A stretch of 64,000 nt of DNA from Mycobacterium nebraskense (GTDB taxonomy: Bacteria > Actinomycetota > Actinomycetes > Mycobacteriales > Mycobacteriaceae). Made by a program: the position numbers and the translations under genes. This document shows positions 9,271-20,012 of this stretch, piece by piece. The stretch lies in NCBI RefSeq assembly GCF_002102255.1, contig NZ_LQPH01000122.1, positions 1 to 64,000 of the forward strand, written 5' to 3'. Position 1 is the first letter of the stretch, and each line of letters opens with the position of its first letter. The notes beneath the pieces were generated by a model, which worked only from the letters and a program-made list of their open reading frames with translations, made no database searches and was not told the DNA's origin.

Positions 9271-11888
9271 AGTTGCACCGCCTGATCCTGACGAACTACC
9301 GCGGCATCTCCCACCGGGAGATCGAGTTTCCCGACCATGGCGTTGTCGTGGTGTGCGGCGCCAACGAGATGGGCAAGTCGTCGATGATCGAGGCCCTGGA
9401 TCTGCTGCTGGAGTCCAGGGACCGCTCGACGAAGAAGGAAGTCAAGCAGGTCAAACCCACCAACAGCGATGTCGGCTCCGAGGTCAGCGCCGAATTGAGC
9501 TGTGGCCCTTACCGATTCATCTACCGCAAGCGGTTCCACAAGAAATGCGAAACCGAGCTGACAATTCAGGCGCCGCACCGCGAACAGCTGACCGGCGACG
9601 AGGCACACGAACGGGTCCGCGCGATGCTGGCCGAGACGGTGGACAGCGATCTGTGGCATGCCCAGCGGGTGCTGCAGTCCGCGTCGACCACCGCCGTGGA
9701 TCTGTCGGGCTGTGACGCACTGTCGCGCGCGCTCGACGTGGCGGCCGGCGACACCGGGGCGCTGTCCGGCACCGAGCCGTTGCTCATCGAACGAATCGAC
9801 GCGGAATATGGACGCTATTTCACTCCCACCGGGCGTCCCACGGGCGAATGGGCCGCGGCGATCGCCCGGCTGGCCGACGCTGAGGCCGCGGTCGCGGAGT
9901 GCGCGGCGGCGGTCGCCGAGGTCGACGAACGGGTGTGTCGGCACGCCGTCTTGACGGAGCAGGTCGCCGAGTTGTCGCAGCAGCGCATCGCCGCTCGCCC
10001 CCGGCTCGCCGCCGCGCAGGAGGCCGCGGAACAGATCGCCGAACGGGCCGGCCAGGCGCGCGAGGCAGAGTTGATCGCCGCCGCGGCGGCGGCGACGAGC
10101 ACCGCGGCGGCAACCGCCCACTACTCGCGCCTGCACCTACTCGCCGAAATCGACACCCGCACGGCCGCTGTCGCAGCCGCCGAGGCCGAAGCGCAACAAG
10201 CCGCCGACGCACGCTCGGCGGCGCGCGTCGAAGCCGAGGCCGCCGACGCCGCTGCGCAGGAAGCCACCGAGACCCTTGCCGATCTGCAACGCCGCGCCGA
10301 ATCCGCCCAGCGCACCGTCGTCCAGCTCGCCGATCGCGAGGAGGCAGACCGGCTGAACGCCCGATTGGCCAAAATCGAGGCCATCCAGCGGGACCACGAC
10401 CAAGTGTGTGCAGCACTCGGCGAAATCGCCATCACCGAGCAGCTGCTGCGACGTATCGAAGACGCCGCCGCCGCGGTCGATCGCATCGGCGACCAGTTGG
10501 CGTCGACGTCCGCGGCCGTCGAGTTCACCGCCGCCACAGACATCGAACTCTGCATCGGAGACCAACGAGTCTCGTTGTTCGCGGGCCAAACCTGGTCCAG
10601 CACGACCACCGGACCCACCGAGGTCCAAGTCCCGGGCGTCCTGACCGCGCGGATCACCCCAGGGGCGACGACGCTCGATGTCAAGGCGAAACACGCTGCG
10701 GCACAAGAAGAGCTCGCCGCGGCGTTAGCCGCGGGCCGGGTGGCTGACCTCGCTGCGGCTCGGTCTGCCGGTCAGCATCGCCGCGAACTGCAGGGCAGCC
10801 GCGACCAGCTGAGCGCCACCCTGGCCGGGCTGTGCGGTGACGGGGAGATCGACGAGTTGCGCTCGCGGCTCGCGCAGCTGCGGGCCGGGCAGCCGGCCGG
10901 GGCGGACCTCCCCGCGGCGGACATCGGCGCCGCCCGCGCCGAATTCGAAGCGCTCGAGACGACTCGTCTAGCCGCGATGGCCGATTGCGACGACCGCCGC
11001 CGGAACGCCACCGCCGTTACCGCCCGGCTCACCGAGTTGACCACCCGCGCAACGGTTCTGCAGAACGCGTTGGAGACGCAACGCGGTGAGCTCAACGCGG
11101 CCACCGACCGGCTGGCCGAGGAGCGGGCGTCGGCCGGTGATGACGATCTCGCGACCTCGGCGGACACGGCGCTGCAAGCGGCGCGGGCCGCTGAACGTCG
11201 GCGCATCGAGCTGGCCGAGGGGCTGGCAGCGGCGAATCCGGACGCCGTTCAGGCCGAATTAGCCGCTGCCACAAAGGAAACAGAGGAACTGCGTGAGCGC
11301 TACGAAGAGACCGCCCGCGCGTTGCGAGAGATCACCATCGAACTCTCGGTGTTCGGCAGCGAGGGGCGCCAGGGCAAGCTCGACGCCGCGGAAACCGAAC
11401 GTGAGCACGCCACCAGCGAGCACATCCGGGTCGGCGGCCGGGCCCGGGCGGCGCGGCTGCTGCGCTCGGTCATGACGCGCCACCGCGATACCACCCGGCA
11501 ACGGTACGTCGAGCCCTACCGTGCAGAACTGCAACGACTCGGCCGGCCGGTGTTCGGTCCCACGTTCGAGGTCGACATCGACAGCGACCTATGCATTCGC
11601 AGCCGCACGCTCAACGGCGTCACGGTGCCCTACGAATCGTTGTCGGGCGGGGCCAAGGAGCAACTCGGCATCCTGGCGCGGCTGGCCGGCGCCGCCCTGG
11701 TGGCCAAGGAGGACGCCGTTCCGGTGGTTGTCGACGACGCGCTGGGCTTCACCGATCCCGATCGCCTGGCGAAGATGGGGGAGGTCTTCGACACGGTGGG
11801 CACCCACGGGCAGGTGATCGTGCTCACCTGCAGTCCCGACCGGTACGACGGCGTCAAGGGCGCGCACCGCATCGATCTCAGCGCCTAA
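9267..11888 (+). CDS. SbcC/Rad50-like AAA ATPase (Rv1278-like)
   Basis: The 873-residue protein has a Rad50-like split ATPase. Walker A CGANEMGKSS lies near residue 35, a long Ala/Glu/Arg-rich coiled coil covers roughly 190-740, and the C-terminal lobe has the signature ESLSGGAKEQLG and Walker B VVVDDALGF. No Cys-x-x-Cys zinc hook is obvious at the middle of the coil. Length equals Rv1278 (about 875 aa). Coupled to the nuclease gene upstream, it should form a membrane-independent DNA end-processing complex. Confidence 0.88.
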   Translation: MKLHRLILTNYRGISHREIEFPDHGVVVVCGANEMGKSSMIEALDLLLESRDRSTKKEVKQVKPTNSDVGSEVSAELSCGPYRFIYRKRFHKKCETELTIQAPHREQLTGDEAHERVRAMLAETVDSDLWHAQRVLQSASTTAVDLSGCDALSRALDVAAGDTGALSGTEPLLIERIDAEYGRYFTPTGRPTGEWAAAIARLADAEAAVAECAAAVAEVDERVCRHAVLTEQVAELSQQRIAARPRLAAAQEAAEQIAERAGQAREAELIAAAAAATSTAAATAHYSRLHLLAEIDTRTAAVAAAEAEAQQAADARSAARVEAEAADAAAQEATETLADLQRRAESAQRTVVQLADREEADRLNARLAKIEAIQRDHDQVCAALGEIAITEQLLRRIEDAAAAVDRIGDQLASTSAAVEFTAATDIELCIGDQRVSLFAGQTWSSTTTGPTEVQVPGVLTARITPGATTLDVKAKHAAAQEELAAALAAGRVADLAAARSAGQHRRELQGSRDQLSATLAGLCGDGEIDELRSRLAQLRAGQPAGADLPAADIGAARAEFEALETTRLAAMADCDDRRRNATAVTARLTELTTRATVLQNALETQRGELNAATDRLAEERASAGDDDLATSADTALQAARAAERRRIELAEGLAAANPDAVQAELAAATKETEELRERYEETARALREITIELSVFGSEGRQGKLDAAETEREHATSEHIRVGGRARAARLLRSVMTRHRDTTRQRYVEPYRAELQRLGRPVFGPTFEVDIDSDLCIRSRTLNGVTVPYESLSGGAKEQLGILARLAGAALVAKEDAVPVVVDDALGFTDPDRLAKMGEVFDTVGTHGQVIVLTCSPDRYDGVKGAHRIDLSA

Positions 11889-11977
11889 GCTGAGCTGCGC
11901 CAAATCCCAACTGTGGACCGGTGCGGTGCTGACCGCCGGTCGTCCCGGCAGAATGGAATCATGGCGGGCCGACACCG

Positions 11978-13219
11978 ATGACGATGAATGCGAAGCGGCG
12001 CCGGGTGCAGGAGAAGCTTGCGGCATTGCCCGGTGTGCGGCCAGTGCGCCGGCCGGTCTCGCCGGATAACCCGGAAGAGTTCGATCTCTACTACGTGCGC
12101 ACCGGCCGAAAGTCGGCGCATCCGGTGGTCATCATCCCGGGAGGTCCCGGGGTGGCGTCGGTGCAGATGTACACGGGGCTGCGGCGCCGCGCGGCCGCGG
12201 CCGGCCTGGACGTCATCATGATCGAACACCGCGGGGTGGGCATGTCGCGTCATGACGACGCCGGAGCGGATCTGCCACCCGAGGCGATCACCGTGAACCA
12301 GGTCGTCGACGACATCGCCGCCGTGCTCGACGACGCCCACGTCGACTCGGCCGTCATCTATGGCGCGTCGTACGGCACGTACATCGCCTCCGGGTTCGGT
12401 GTGTGCCATCCGACCCGGGTGCGGGCGATGATCCTCGATTCGCCGCTGCTGTCGCGGCACGACATTGTGATCGTGCGCCGCGCGATCCGTCGGCTGTTGC
12501 TCAGGGGCGACAGCCCCGAAACCGCCGCGCTGGCGCCCAAAATGCGCAAACTCGTCGACACGGGGGTGATGACCGCGGCCGCCACCCAGGTCGTGGCGAC
12601 GATCTACGGCTATGGCGGCGCCGACCTGCTGGAGCGCCAACTCGACCTGCTGCTTGATGGTCGAAAGCTGCTGTGGTGGGCGCTGTCCCGGTTCGCCACC
12701 CTGAGTCACCTACCGTATCGGTACGAGGAAGACCTGGTGAGCCGCATCGCGTTCCGCGAACTGAACTACGCCGCCGAGCCCGACGGACTACCGCTCGACC
12801 CTGCCGTGGCAGAACGCGAGGTGCGCACGCAGACAGTAGCCTTCGAGGACGAGCCCTACGACCTGGTGGCCGAGATGCCGCATTTCGGCTGGCCTACCGC
12901 GGTGGTCTCCGGCGGCCGGGACCTCATCACTCCGTCGGCGGTCGCCGAGCGCATCGCCTCGCTGCTGCCCAACGCGGTGCTCTTGAAACTGCCCACCATG
13001 GCGCACAGCGCGCTGGACTTTCGCGAGCCCGCCGCGATCGCCATCGCCCGAGCGGTGTGGCGGGGCGACCTTGACGGGCTCGCCGCGAAAGCCCCTGCGC
13101 TGGACGCGCTTCCGGCGCGCCCCGAGCTGCGCCTGCTGTGGAAAATGATCGCGATGGCCGCCGCCGTGGAGGGCGCCCTGCCGATTCCGGCGCGGCTGCG
13201 CCGGATCAGCCGCGCATGA
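11978..13219 (+). CDS. Alpha/beta hydrolase, proline iminopeptidase-like
   Basis: The 413-residue protein has an IIPGGPG oxyanion-hole motif near residue 50, a nucleophile elbow GASYG near 130, an Asp in SGGRDLITP and a His in TMAHSALD. These are the catalytic parts of the S33 aminopeptidase/hydrolase group. The HGGPG-type motif favours peptidase or amidase activity, but the substrate is unknown. There is no signal peptide. In M. tuberculosis the corresponding slot holds a GMC oxidoreductase (Rv1279), so this is a local difference. Its last 14 bases overlap the converging oppA gene. Confidence 0.8.
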   Translation: MTMNAKRRRVQEKLAALPGVRPVRRPVSPDNPEEFDLYYVRTGRKSAHPVVIIPGGPGVASVQMYTGLRRRAAAAGLDVIMIEHRGVGMSRHDDAGADLPPEAITVNQVVDDIAAVLDDAHVDSAVIYGASYGTYIASGFGVCHPTRVRAMILDSPLLSRHDIVIVRRAIRRLLLRGDSPETAALAPKMRKLVDTGVMTAAATQVVATIYGYGGADLLERQLDLLLDGRKLLWWALSRFATLSHLPYRYEEDLVSRIAFRELNYAAEPDGLPLDPAVAEREVRTQTVAFEDEPYDLVAEMPHFGWPTAVVSGGRDLITPSAVAERIASLLPNAVLLKLPTMAHSALDFREPAAIAIARAVWRGDLDGLAAKAPALDALPARPELRLLWKMIAMAAAVEGALPIPARLRRISRA

Positions 13220-14879
13220 ACCCTATAGCGGTGTAGCGCAGGTCGCCGAGACCGGCCGCGCCGAAATTGGCCAGCGTGCTGCGGACCGCGATGTCGCCGG
13301 GCGATTGCGTCAGCGGCAGACTGAACCCCTCGGCCCAGATGAGTTTGTCGAGATCGTTGGCCAACGCCCGCGCCTTGCCGGGATCGAGTTCTTCCAGGGT
13401 CCGCTCGATCGCCGCGTCGACCTGCGGGCTGCCGATCTTGCCGAAATTGCTCTCCCCGCCCGACAGGTAGATCTGAGTCAGTGCCGACAGTGGGAACGCG
13501 TCGCCGAGCCAACCGAATTGGGCGATGTCGAAGTTCCCGACGTTGATGTAGTTGGTGAAGAATCCGTTGCCGGCCCTCGCGACGAGTTCGAGCTTGACGC
13601 CGATCTGCGCGAGGCTGTGCTGCGCGATCTGGGCGAACTGCCGGTTGCCTTGGGCGTCATAGAACAGATCGCGAATGACCAGCTGGCGACCGTCCTTCTC
13701 GCGGAATTGGCCGTTCAGCTTCCAGCCCAAGGCGTCGAGTTCTCGTTTGGCCTCGTCCGGGTCATAGAGGGCGACGGCACTGTTGTCCTGGTAGCCCTTC
13801 TGCCCGGCGATATAGATGTGGTTCCCTAACGCCAGCGGATCACTCGTGAGCCCGTACTGGACGACCCTGGCGATGGTGCGCCGGTCGATGCCCTTGGCTA
13901 CCGCGAGGCGCAGCGCCTTATCGGCCAGGATCGACCCGGGCGCACCGTTGAACGTGAAGTGAGACCACGAGGGGGCCGGGGCGCGCCGGATCGAGATTCC
14001 CTTCGTGCGCTGCGCGATGGTCAGTTGGTCGACGGTACCGACGCCGGACGCGTCGATGGTGTTGTTCTGCAGCGCCGGCAGCCGCGCGGCGTCGTCGAGT
14101 ACCAGGTAGGTGATGTTGTCCAGGCGCGGTCGGACGCCCCACCATTTCGGGTTGCGGGACAACACGATCCGCTGTGTTGTCCGGTCCAGCGACGTGACGA
14201 TGAAGGGGCCGGCCGAGGGGCCGGGCCCGTCGAGTTGGCCCTTGTTGAACGCCTCCGGCGTGGCGGTCATGCTCCTGGGCAGCAGCATGCCGTTACCGGC
14301 GAACATGCCGCGCCACTCGGCGTACGGCTTGGCGAAGGTCATGACGGCCTGCCGGTCGTCGACACCCCGGGTGACCGACGCGACGCGGTCGGCGCCGCTG
14401 GGTCCGGCGATCTCGAACGTCTTGTCGGTGCCGCTCAAGGCGTGGATTTGACTGGCGATGTCTTCCCACGTGATCGGTGTGCCGTCAGACCACACTGCCT
14501 GGGGGTTGATGGTGTACGTCACCACTTGGGGTGCGGTGCCGGTGAGTTCGACGCTGGTGAAGTAGTCGGTGTCGACCGTGGTCGAGCCGTCCGCGCCGAG
14601 GATGAATGCCCGCGGCAACGTGGCCTTCATCATCGCGGCGACTTCGGCCGAATTACCGTCGATGTGCAGGATATTGAAGTTGGGTGGGAAGTCGCTGAGC
14701 GCCAGCCGCAGGCTGCCGCCGTCTTGCAACGTGGCTGGGTCCTGCGGGTTGATATCGCTGGTCGTGCCGATCTCGGCGTTGTGGCCGGTTTCCGGTGCCA
14801 GGTTGATGGCCGGCGAGCATCCGGAGGCCACAAGCGCCACAACAAGAAGCGCCGTCGTGACCCGCCTAAGCCTAAACAC
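13206..14879 (-). CDS. oppA: Oligopeptide-binding lipoprotein OppA
   Basis: The 557-residue family 5 solute-binding protein has a lipobox at LVASGC (Cys near residue 21), so it should be anchored on the outer face of the membrane. It delivers peptides to the OppBC channel. Typical features are the [22 protein letters not shown] strand-helix region (described here by its key WSDGTP motif) and the RNPKWWG motif. Start is GTG at 14879, overlapping the oppD stop by 8 bases. It is the last gene of the oppBCDA operon and overlaps the hydrolase gene tail-to-tail. Confidence 0.92.
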   Translation of the reverse strand: MFRLRRVTTALLVVALVASGCSPAINLAPETGHNAEIGTTSDINPQDPATLQDGGSLRLALSDFPPNFNILHIDGNSAEVAAMMKATLPRAFILGADGSTTVDTDYFTSVELTGTAPQVVTYTINPQAVWSDGTPITWEDIASQIHALSGTDKTFEIAGPSGADRVASVTRGVDDRQAVMTFAKPYAEWRGMFAGNGMLLPRSMTATPEAFNKGQLDGPGPSAGPFIVTSLDRTTQRIVLSRNPKWWGVRPRLDNITYLVLDDAARLPALQNNTIDASGVGTVDQLTIAQRTKGISIRRAPAPSWSHFTFNGAPGSILADKALRLAVAKGIDRRTIARVVQYGLTSDPLALGNHIYIAGQKGYQDNSAVALYDPDEAKRELDALGWKLNGQFREKDGRQLVIRDLFYDAQGNRQFAQIAQHSLAQIGVKLELVARAGNGFFTNYINVGNFDIAQFGWLGDAFPLSALTQIYLSGGESNFGKIGSPQVDAAIERTLEELDPGKARALANDLDKLIWAEGFSLPLTQSPGDIAVRSTLANFGAAGLGDLRYTAIGFMRG

Positions 14880-16710
14880 GTTTAGTCGGATCCGGTTGTG
14901 GCACGGCGGCCAGGAGCCGCCGGGTGTAGTCGTGTTGCGGGTTGCTGAAGACCTGCTGGCTGTCGCCGTGCTCTACGATCGAGCCCGCATACATCACGAC
15001 CACCTGGTGCGCGAGGTGTCTGACCACCGAAAGATCATGCGAAACAAAAAGGTATGACAAACCGAACCGCTCTTGCAGGTCTAGCAGCAGGTTGATGATC
15101 CCGGCCTGGATGGAGACATCGAGGGCGGATACCGGTTCGTCGAGGGCCAGGATTTTGGGCTGCAATGCCAGCGCCCGCGCGATGCCGATGCGCTGCTTCT
15201 GTCCGCCCGAGAACTCAGCGGGGTAGCGGGTCGCGTCCGCGCGGCGCAACCCCACGATGTCGAGCAACTCGGCGACCCGCTCGTTGGTCTCGCTCTTACC
15301 GAAGCCGTTGGCCAGCAACGGTTCGGCGAGTAGGTCGAACACGGGCAACCGCGGATCCAGCGACGCCACCGGATCTTGGAACACGACCTGAATGTCGCGT
15401 CGCAGCGAGCGTCGGCTCGCGGGGCTCAGGGCGGCGACATCGTTGCCCAGCACCTCGATCGAGCCCGATTGCGGCGCAACCAGTTCCAGGATCTCGTGCA
15501 GAGTGGTCGACTTGCCGGAACCGGACTCACCGACGATGGCCAGGGTGCGGCCCCGCTGCAGCTCGAAACTGACGCCGTCGACGGCGCGGACCTCGCCGAC
15601 GGCGCGGCGTAACACCACGCCCTTCGTCAGCCGGTAGGTCTTGGCCAGATTACGCACCCGCACGACGACCGATGAGTCGCCGGCCGCTGCTGCATGGGCG
15701 GAGGTGTTGACCCCGTAGATATCCGCGGCGCTGCGTCCGCCGACCTGGTCGGTACGGATGCAGGCTGCCCGGTGATCAACGCCGACCTCGATCAATTCTG
15801 GTTCGCCCACGCGGCATTCGTCGATGACGAGTGGGCAGCGCGCCGCGAAGGGACATCCGGGCTCGAGGCCGACCAAGGACGGGGGTGCGCCGGGTATGGG
15901 CACCAGTCGGGTGCCTTGCGCGGCGTCCAACCGCGGAACCGAGCCCAACAGACCCACGGTGTAAGGCATCTGGCGGCGGTGGTAAAGGTCGTGCACTCCG
16001 GCGGACTCGACGACGCGGCCGGCGTACATGACGAGCACGCGGTCGGCGAATTCGGCGACCACCCTGAGGTCGTGGGTGATGATGAGCACCCCGGCGCCGG
16101 TGACGTCGCGCGCCGTCTTGAGCACCTCGAGGATCTGTGCCTGCACGGTGACATCCAGTGCGGTGGTGGGTTCGTCGCAGATCAGCAAGTCGGGATCGTT
16201 CGCGATCGCGATCGCGATGACCACCCGCTGCCGTTCACCACCAGACAGCTCATGCGGAAACGCGCGGGCGCGTCGCGCTGGCTGCGCGATGCCGACCAGC
16301 TCTAGCAGTTCCACCGCGCGTCGTCGGGCGGCCTTCTTGCCAACGCGCGGCTGGTGGACTTCGATCGCCTCCGCGATCTGGTCGCCGACGGTGTAGACCG
16401 GTGTCAGCGCAGACATAGGATCCTGGAACACAGTGCCGATCGCCTTGCCGCGGAACCGCGACATCGCGTCGTCGGCGAGCCCCAGCAGCTCGGTGTCGCG
16501 CAACCGGACCGAGCCGCGCACCTTCGCGTACTCCGGTAGCAGGCCAACCACCGCCATCGCCGCCGCGGACTTTCCCGATCCCGATTCGCCGACCATGGCC
16601 ACCACTTCCCCGGGGTCGACGCAGTAGCTAATGCCGCGCAACGCGGTCAGCGGTTGGCCGTCCGCCGGGAAGGTGACGGCCAGGTCGGTCACTTCCAGCA
16701 GCGCGCTCAC
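14872..16710 (-). CDS. oppD: Oligopeptide importer ATPase, fused OppD-OppF type
   Basis: This 612-residue protein carries two ABC ATPase domains in one chain. Both have Walker A GESGSGKS. The signatures are LSGGERQR and FSGGQKQR, and the Walker B motifs are [12 protein letters not shown] and [13 protein letters not shown] Cys-rich segment between them ([16 protein letters not shown]) resembles the iron-sulfur motif after the first OppD domain. GTG at 16710 gives the same length as Rv1281c and overlaps oppC by GTGA. It powers peptide uptake through OppBC. Confidence 0.94.
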   Translation of the reverse strand: MSALLEVTDLAVTFPADGQPLTALRGISYCVDPGEVVAMVGESGSGKSAAAMAVVGLLPEYAKVRGSVRLRDTELLGLADDAMSRFRGKAIGTVFQDPMSALTPVYTVGDQIAEAIEVHQPRVGKKAARRRAVELLELVGIAQPARRARAFPHELSGGERQRVVIAIAIANDPDLLICDEPTTALDVTVQAQILEVLKTARDVTGAGVLIITHDLRVVAEFADRVLVMYAGRVVESAGVHDLYHRRQMPYTVGLLGSVPRLDAAQGTRLVPIPGAPPSLVGLEPGCPFAARCPLVIDECRVGEPELIEVGVDHRAACIRTDQVGGRSAADIYGVNTSAHAAAAGDSSVVVRVRNLAKTYRLTKGVVLRRAVGEVRAVDGVSFELQRGRTLAIVGESGSGKSTTLHEILELVAPQSGSIEVLGNDVAALSPASRRSLRRDIQVVFQDPVASLDPRLPVFDLLAEPLLANGFGKSETNERVAELLDIVGLRRADATRYPAEFSGGQKQRIGIARALALQPKILALDEPVSALDVSIQAGIINLLLDLQERFGLSYLFVSHDLSVVRHLAHQVVVMYAGSIVEHGDSQQVFSNPQHDYTRRLLAAVPQPDPTKRV

Positions 16711-17633
16711 CGGGCGCCACCTCGCAACATGCCACTGCCGGGGTCCAGTGCGTCGCGCAGACCATCGCCGGTCACGTTGGCGCACACCAGGATCAGCACC
16801 AGCACGCCCGCCGGAAACAAGAACACCCACGGGAAGGTGGTCGCCGACTGGGTGCCATTGGCGATCAACGTGCCCAGCGACACATCCGGCGGCTGGATGC
16901 CGAAACCGAGGAAGCTCAGCCCGGTCTCGGCCAAAATGGCAGAGGCGACGTTGAGGGCGGCGTCGATGATCAAGATGGAAGCCACATTGGGCACCACATG
17001 GCCGAGGATGATCCGACGGCTGGACACGCCCATATACCTTGCGGCCCGGACGAAGTCGCGTTCCCGCAGGCTCATGGTCATGCCGCGCACCATACGCGAG
17101 CTGACCATCCAGCCAAATCCGGCCAGCAGCAGAACGAGCATCAGGATGTTGGCCGAGCTCTTGGTTCGCGGTGACACGATGGCGATCAGGATGAAGCTGG
17201 GCACCACCAACAGCAGGTCGACCACCCCCATCAGCACCCGGTCTCGCCAACCACCGAAGTAGCCCGAGATCGATCCGACGGTAGCGGCGATGCCGGTCGA
17301 GATGACCGCCACACAGACACCGATCAGCATCGACTTCTGCATACCCCGCAGGATCTGTGCCAACAAGTCCTGCCCTAGTGCGTTGGTGCCCAACCAGTGC
17401 CGGGTGTTCGGCGGCTGCAACAGCGCGTCGAAATCGAGGTCGTCATAGGAGTACGGCAGCACCGCCGGCAGCGTATAGCAGCCGACGAACAGCAGCACCA
17501 GCAGCGTCAGCGACGCGACCGCCAATCGGTTGCGCACGAACCTGCGCAGCACCAGGGTGCGGCGTGAGGTGAACTCCGATGCCTTCGGGGTCGGAATCCC
17601 CTGAGCGCCATCCACTTTGGGCTCGGGCGTCAT
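16707..17633 (-). CDS. oppC: Oligopeptide importer permease OppC
   Basis: The 308-residue inner-membrane permease has about six hydrophobic segments and the EAA-type coupling region [20 protein letters not shown], where the ATPase docks. Its N-terminus has a cytoplasmic tail about 17 residues longer than in M. tuberculosis OppC (291 aa). ATG at 17633 overlaps the oppB stop by ATGA, which supports this start. It forms the translocation channel with OppB. Confidence 0.93.
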   Translation of the reverse strand: MTPEPKVDGAQGIPTPKASEFTSRRTLVLRRFVRNRLAVASLTLLVLLFVGCYTLPAVLPYSYDDLDFDALLQPPNTRHWLGTNALGQDLLAQILRGMQKSMLIGVCVAVISTGIAATVGSISGYFGGWRDRVLMGVVDLLLVVPSFILIAIVSPRTKSSANILMLVLLLAGFGWMVSSRMVRGMTMSLRERDFVRAARYMGVSSRRIILGHVVPNVASILIIDAALNVASAILAETGLSFLGFGIQPPDVSLGTLIANGTQSATTFPWVFLFPAGVLVLILVCANVTGDGLRDALDPGSGMLRGGAR

Positions 17634-18607
17634 GACACCCTAACCCTCGGATCAAGAGCTGCGTAGAATACGTCGGAGAGCAGGCCGGCCAGCAACACCA
17701 CCGCGCCGGAAAACAGCGTGATAACCGCGATGATGTTGGTGTCCTGAGTCGCGATACCCTGCACCAGCCATTCACCCATGCCGTGCCAGCCGAATATCTT
17801 CTCCACGAATACTGCGCCAGTGACCAACCCGGCCACCCCGTAGGCGAACAACGTGGCCAACGGTATTAATGCGGTGCGCAGCCCATGTTTCACCAGCGCG
17901 CGCCGACGGGTGAGTCCTTTGGCGCGGGCGGTGCGAATGAAATCCTGGCCGAGGACGTCGAGCATCGCGTTACGCTGATAACGGCTGTACCCGGCGGCAG
18001 CAACCAATGCCAGGGTCAGCGAGGGCAGGATCAAATGTCGCAGCCGGTCGAGTAGCTGGTGCCAGGTCCCATTGACTACACCCGGTGACGTCTCTCCGAT
18101 GTAGTCGAAAAGGTGGACGCCAACGGCCCAATTCACTCGCAGGGCACCAAGGATTAAGAGGCTGGCGATGACGAAAGTCGGCGTGCTGAGGATGAGCAGC
18201 GCCACCATCGTGACGACGCGGTCACTGATCCGGTACTGGCGGATGGCGCCCCACGCCCCGGCCGCGATGCCCAGCACCGTCCCCACCACCGAGCCGATGA
18301 CCAGGAGTCGCAGGGTGACACCGACGCGGCGCCAGAGCGTGGTGCCGACGGGCTGTCCGGTGATGGTCGTTCCGAAATCGCCGCGAACGGCGTGTGAGAC
18401 CCAGTGCGCGTAGCGGATCGGAATGGGCATGTCCAAGCCGAGCGCGTGGGCCTTGGCGTCGATCACCTCTTGTGGTGGCCGCGGATTACGCTGTAACAGG
18501 CTGTCCAGTGGTGAGAAGGCCAACGATGTCAGGCAATACGTCAGAAACGAGGCCAGCGCCAGCAGCAGCACGTAGTTGAGCAACCGGCGCGCCAGAAACC
18601 GGGTCAT
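17630..18607 (-). CDS. oppB: Oligopeptide importer permease OppB
   Basis: The 325-residue permease starts MTRFLARRLLNYVLLLAL and has about six membrane helices. Its coupling motif lies at QDFIRTARAKGLTRRRALV. The length equals Rv1283c. It is the first gene of the oppB-oppC-oppD-oppA operon, all four genes overlapping slightly. The promoter should lie in the 587-bp region to the right, shared with the divergent carbonic anhydrase gene. Confidence 0.93.
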   Translation of the reverse strand: MTRFLARRLLNYVLLLALASFLTYCLTSLAFSPLDSLLQRNPRPPQEVIDAKAHALGLDMPIPIRYAHWVSHAVRGDFGTTITGQPVGTTLWRRVGVTLRLLVIGSVVGTVLGIAAGAWGAIRQYRISDRVVTMVALLILSTPTFVIASLLILGALRVNWAVGVHLFDYIGETSPGVVNGTWHQLLDRLRHLILPSLTLALVAAAGYSRYQRNAMLDVLGQDFIRTARAKGLTRRRALVKHGLRTALIPLATLFAYGVAGLVTGAVFVEKIFGWHGMGEWLVQGIATQDTNIIAVITLFSGAVVLLAGLLSDVFYAALDPRVRVS

Positions 18608-19194
18608 GCCCGACCACCGAGTTGCATTGGGATAGGGTAGCGAGCCACGGGCGATCGTGGCGCCACCACCGTCATCCCGATGATCAGCGGGGCACGCATC
18701 CGCTGCCACCAGGCCAGTTCATGATTTCTGAACGTTTGCCAAAGGCCTGCCCGCAGAGTTTGCGCAGATTCGGGCAGGGATCGCCCGGTTGGCCTACGAG
18801 TACAGACTCGAGTACGCAGATGTCGGTGGTCTGCAACGGCGGCGCGCGGTTCAGGCGGATCGCTACGGTTCCGCCAGAAACAGCAACGGTGTCCACGGCA
18901 ACGGCGCTACCGGGTTGCCAATTTCGGCGGAACGGTTCCGCGTGGATTCGTAGCGCTTAACTAACGGTGCGGTCTACCGACCGCGGGTTGCGTGGCGAGT
19001 GGCGACCATAAGCAAGCATTCCCATCCGGGAACTGCACGGGATCAACAGCTTCCGGCACCACGGTTGGCGGCCGCCCGGCTCATTCCGATCGCGCCGATT
19101 CTGATGCGTGAAATCCGGGTAGCCGGTTGTTAATATCCGCCGTAGCATCGGTCTGCGTAGCAAATTTGATTTTGCGATACCCGAGGAGGCTCGC
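18608..19194. other. Long intergenic region between oppB and the first carbonic anhydrase
   Basis: No convincing gene is seen. It must hold the divergent promoters of oppBCDA and the carbonic anhydrase. A perfect 8-bp inverted repeat (CCTGCCCG at 18746-18753, CGGGCAGG at 18771-18778) could fold into a hairpin with a 17-nt loop. A TAATAT box at 19131-19136 is a possible -10 for the anhydrase gene, without a clear -35. A 70-codon minus frame at 18684-18896 has no recognisable family and was not called. Confidence 0.5.
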
Positions 19195-19689
19195 GTGACA
19201 GCCACCGATGACTACCTGGCCCACAACGCGGAGTACGCGAGTACCTTCAAGGGGCCGCTACCTATGCCTCCGAGTAAACACGCCGCGATCGTCGCTTGCA
19301 TGGATGCCCGACTCGACGTCTACCGCATGCTGGGCATCAATGACGGGGAGGCTCACGTCATTCGGAACGCCGGCGGGGTCGTCACCGACGACGTCATCCG
19401 CTCGCTCGCTATCAGCCAGAGATTGCTGGGGACTCGCGAGATCATCCTTATTCATCACACTGACTGCGGGATGCTCACCTTCACCGACGTCGACTTCAAA
19501 CGCGGCATCCAGGACGAGGCCGGCATCAAGCCGCCGTGGGCGGCCGAGGCGTTCGTTGATCCCTTGGAGGAGGAGGTCCGGCAGTCGTTGCGCCGGATCG
19601 AGAAAAGCCCGTTCATCACCAAGCACGAGTCGCTGCGCGGATTCGTCTTCGACGTCGCCACCGGCGAGCTCAACGAGGTGACCCCCTAG
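19195..19689 (+). CDS. Beta-class carbonic anhydrase (Rv1284-like), copy 1
   Basis: The 164-residue protein has the beta-carbonic anhydrase zinc set: Cys-Asp-Arg in ACMDARLD near residue 35 and His-x-x-Cys in HHTDCGM near 88-91. It interconverts CO2 and bicarbonate. Rv1284 (163 aa) is the counterpart. Start is GTG at 19195 with a strong GAGGAGG upstream. It is followed by a close paralogue at 20013. Position beside cysDNC is conserved, although no role in sulfur metabolism is proven. Confidence 0.92.
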   Translation: MTATDDYLAHNAEYASTFKGPLPMPPSKHAAIVACMDARLDVYRMLGINDGEAHVIRNAGGVVTDDVIRSLAISQRLLGTREIILIHHTDCGMLTFTDVDFKRGIQDEAGIKPPWAAEAFVDPLEEEVRQSLRRIEKSPFITKHESLRGFVFDVATGELNEVTP

Positions 19690-20012
19690 CGTGGGCGGCC
19701 CGTACCGGCATCAGCCGATCTTTTAGGTGGCGATCGCCTTCGCGATCAATGTTTCCTGCAGGTCGACGATCTCTCGCAATTTGACGAGCGACTGCCGCGC
19801 CGCAGCACGCAACCCACCCCCTGGCCCGGGTTGGGCGCGGGAGGTCATGCGGCGTAGAGGCGTACAACGGCGGATATGGCGGCAGAGAGTTCCCGCAAGT
19901 AGTCGGCCAGCAAATTCCGATGGGTTCAAATCCGAGTGATCGACTGTTAGAATCACCTACCCGAGTCGCCTGGGTCAGCTAATGACATATTCGCATAAAA
20001 ATGGGGAATGGT
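19690..20012. other. Intergenic region between the two carbonic anhydrase genes
   Basis: This 323-base gap holds no clear gene on the plus strand. A TAGAAT box at 19948-19953 in CTGTTAGAATCACCTA resembles the TAATAT context before copy 1 and may be the -10 of copy 2. On the minus strand two adjoining frames look protein-like: one ends LRELSAAISAVVRLYAA, and the next (19848-19723, about 41 codons) reads RQSLVKLREIVDLQETLI near its end. They overlap by ATGA and may be a decayed gene. I do not recognise the family. Confidence 0.35.

Noticed and set aside
18684..18896. 70-codon minus-strand gene upstream of oppB
   Set aside because: No ribosome site, no recognisable domain and a likely promoter region; not enough support.
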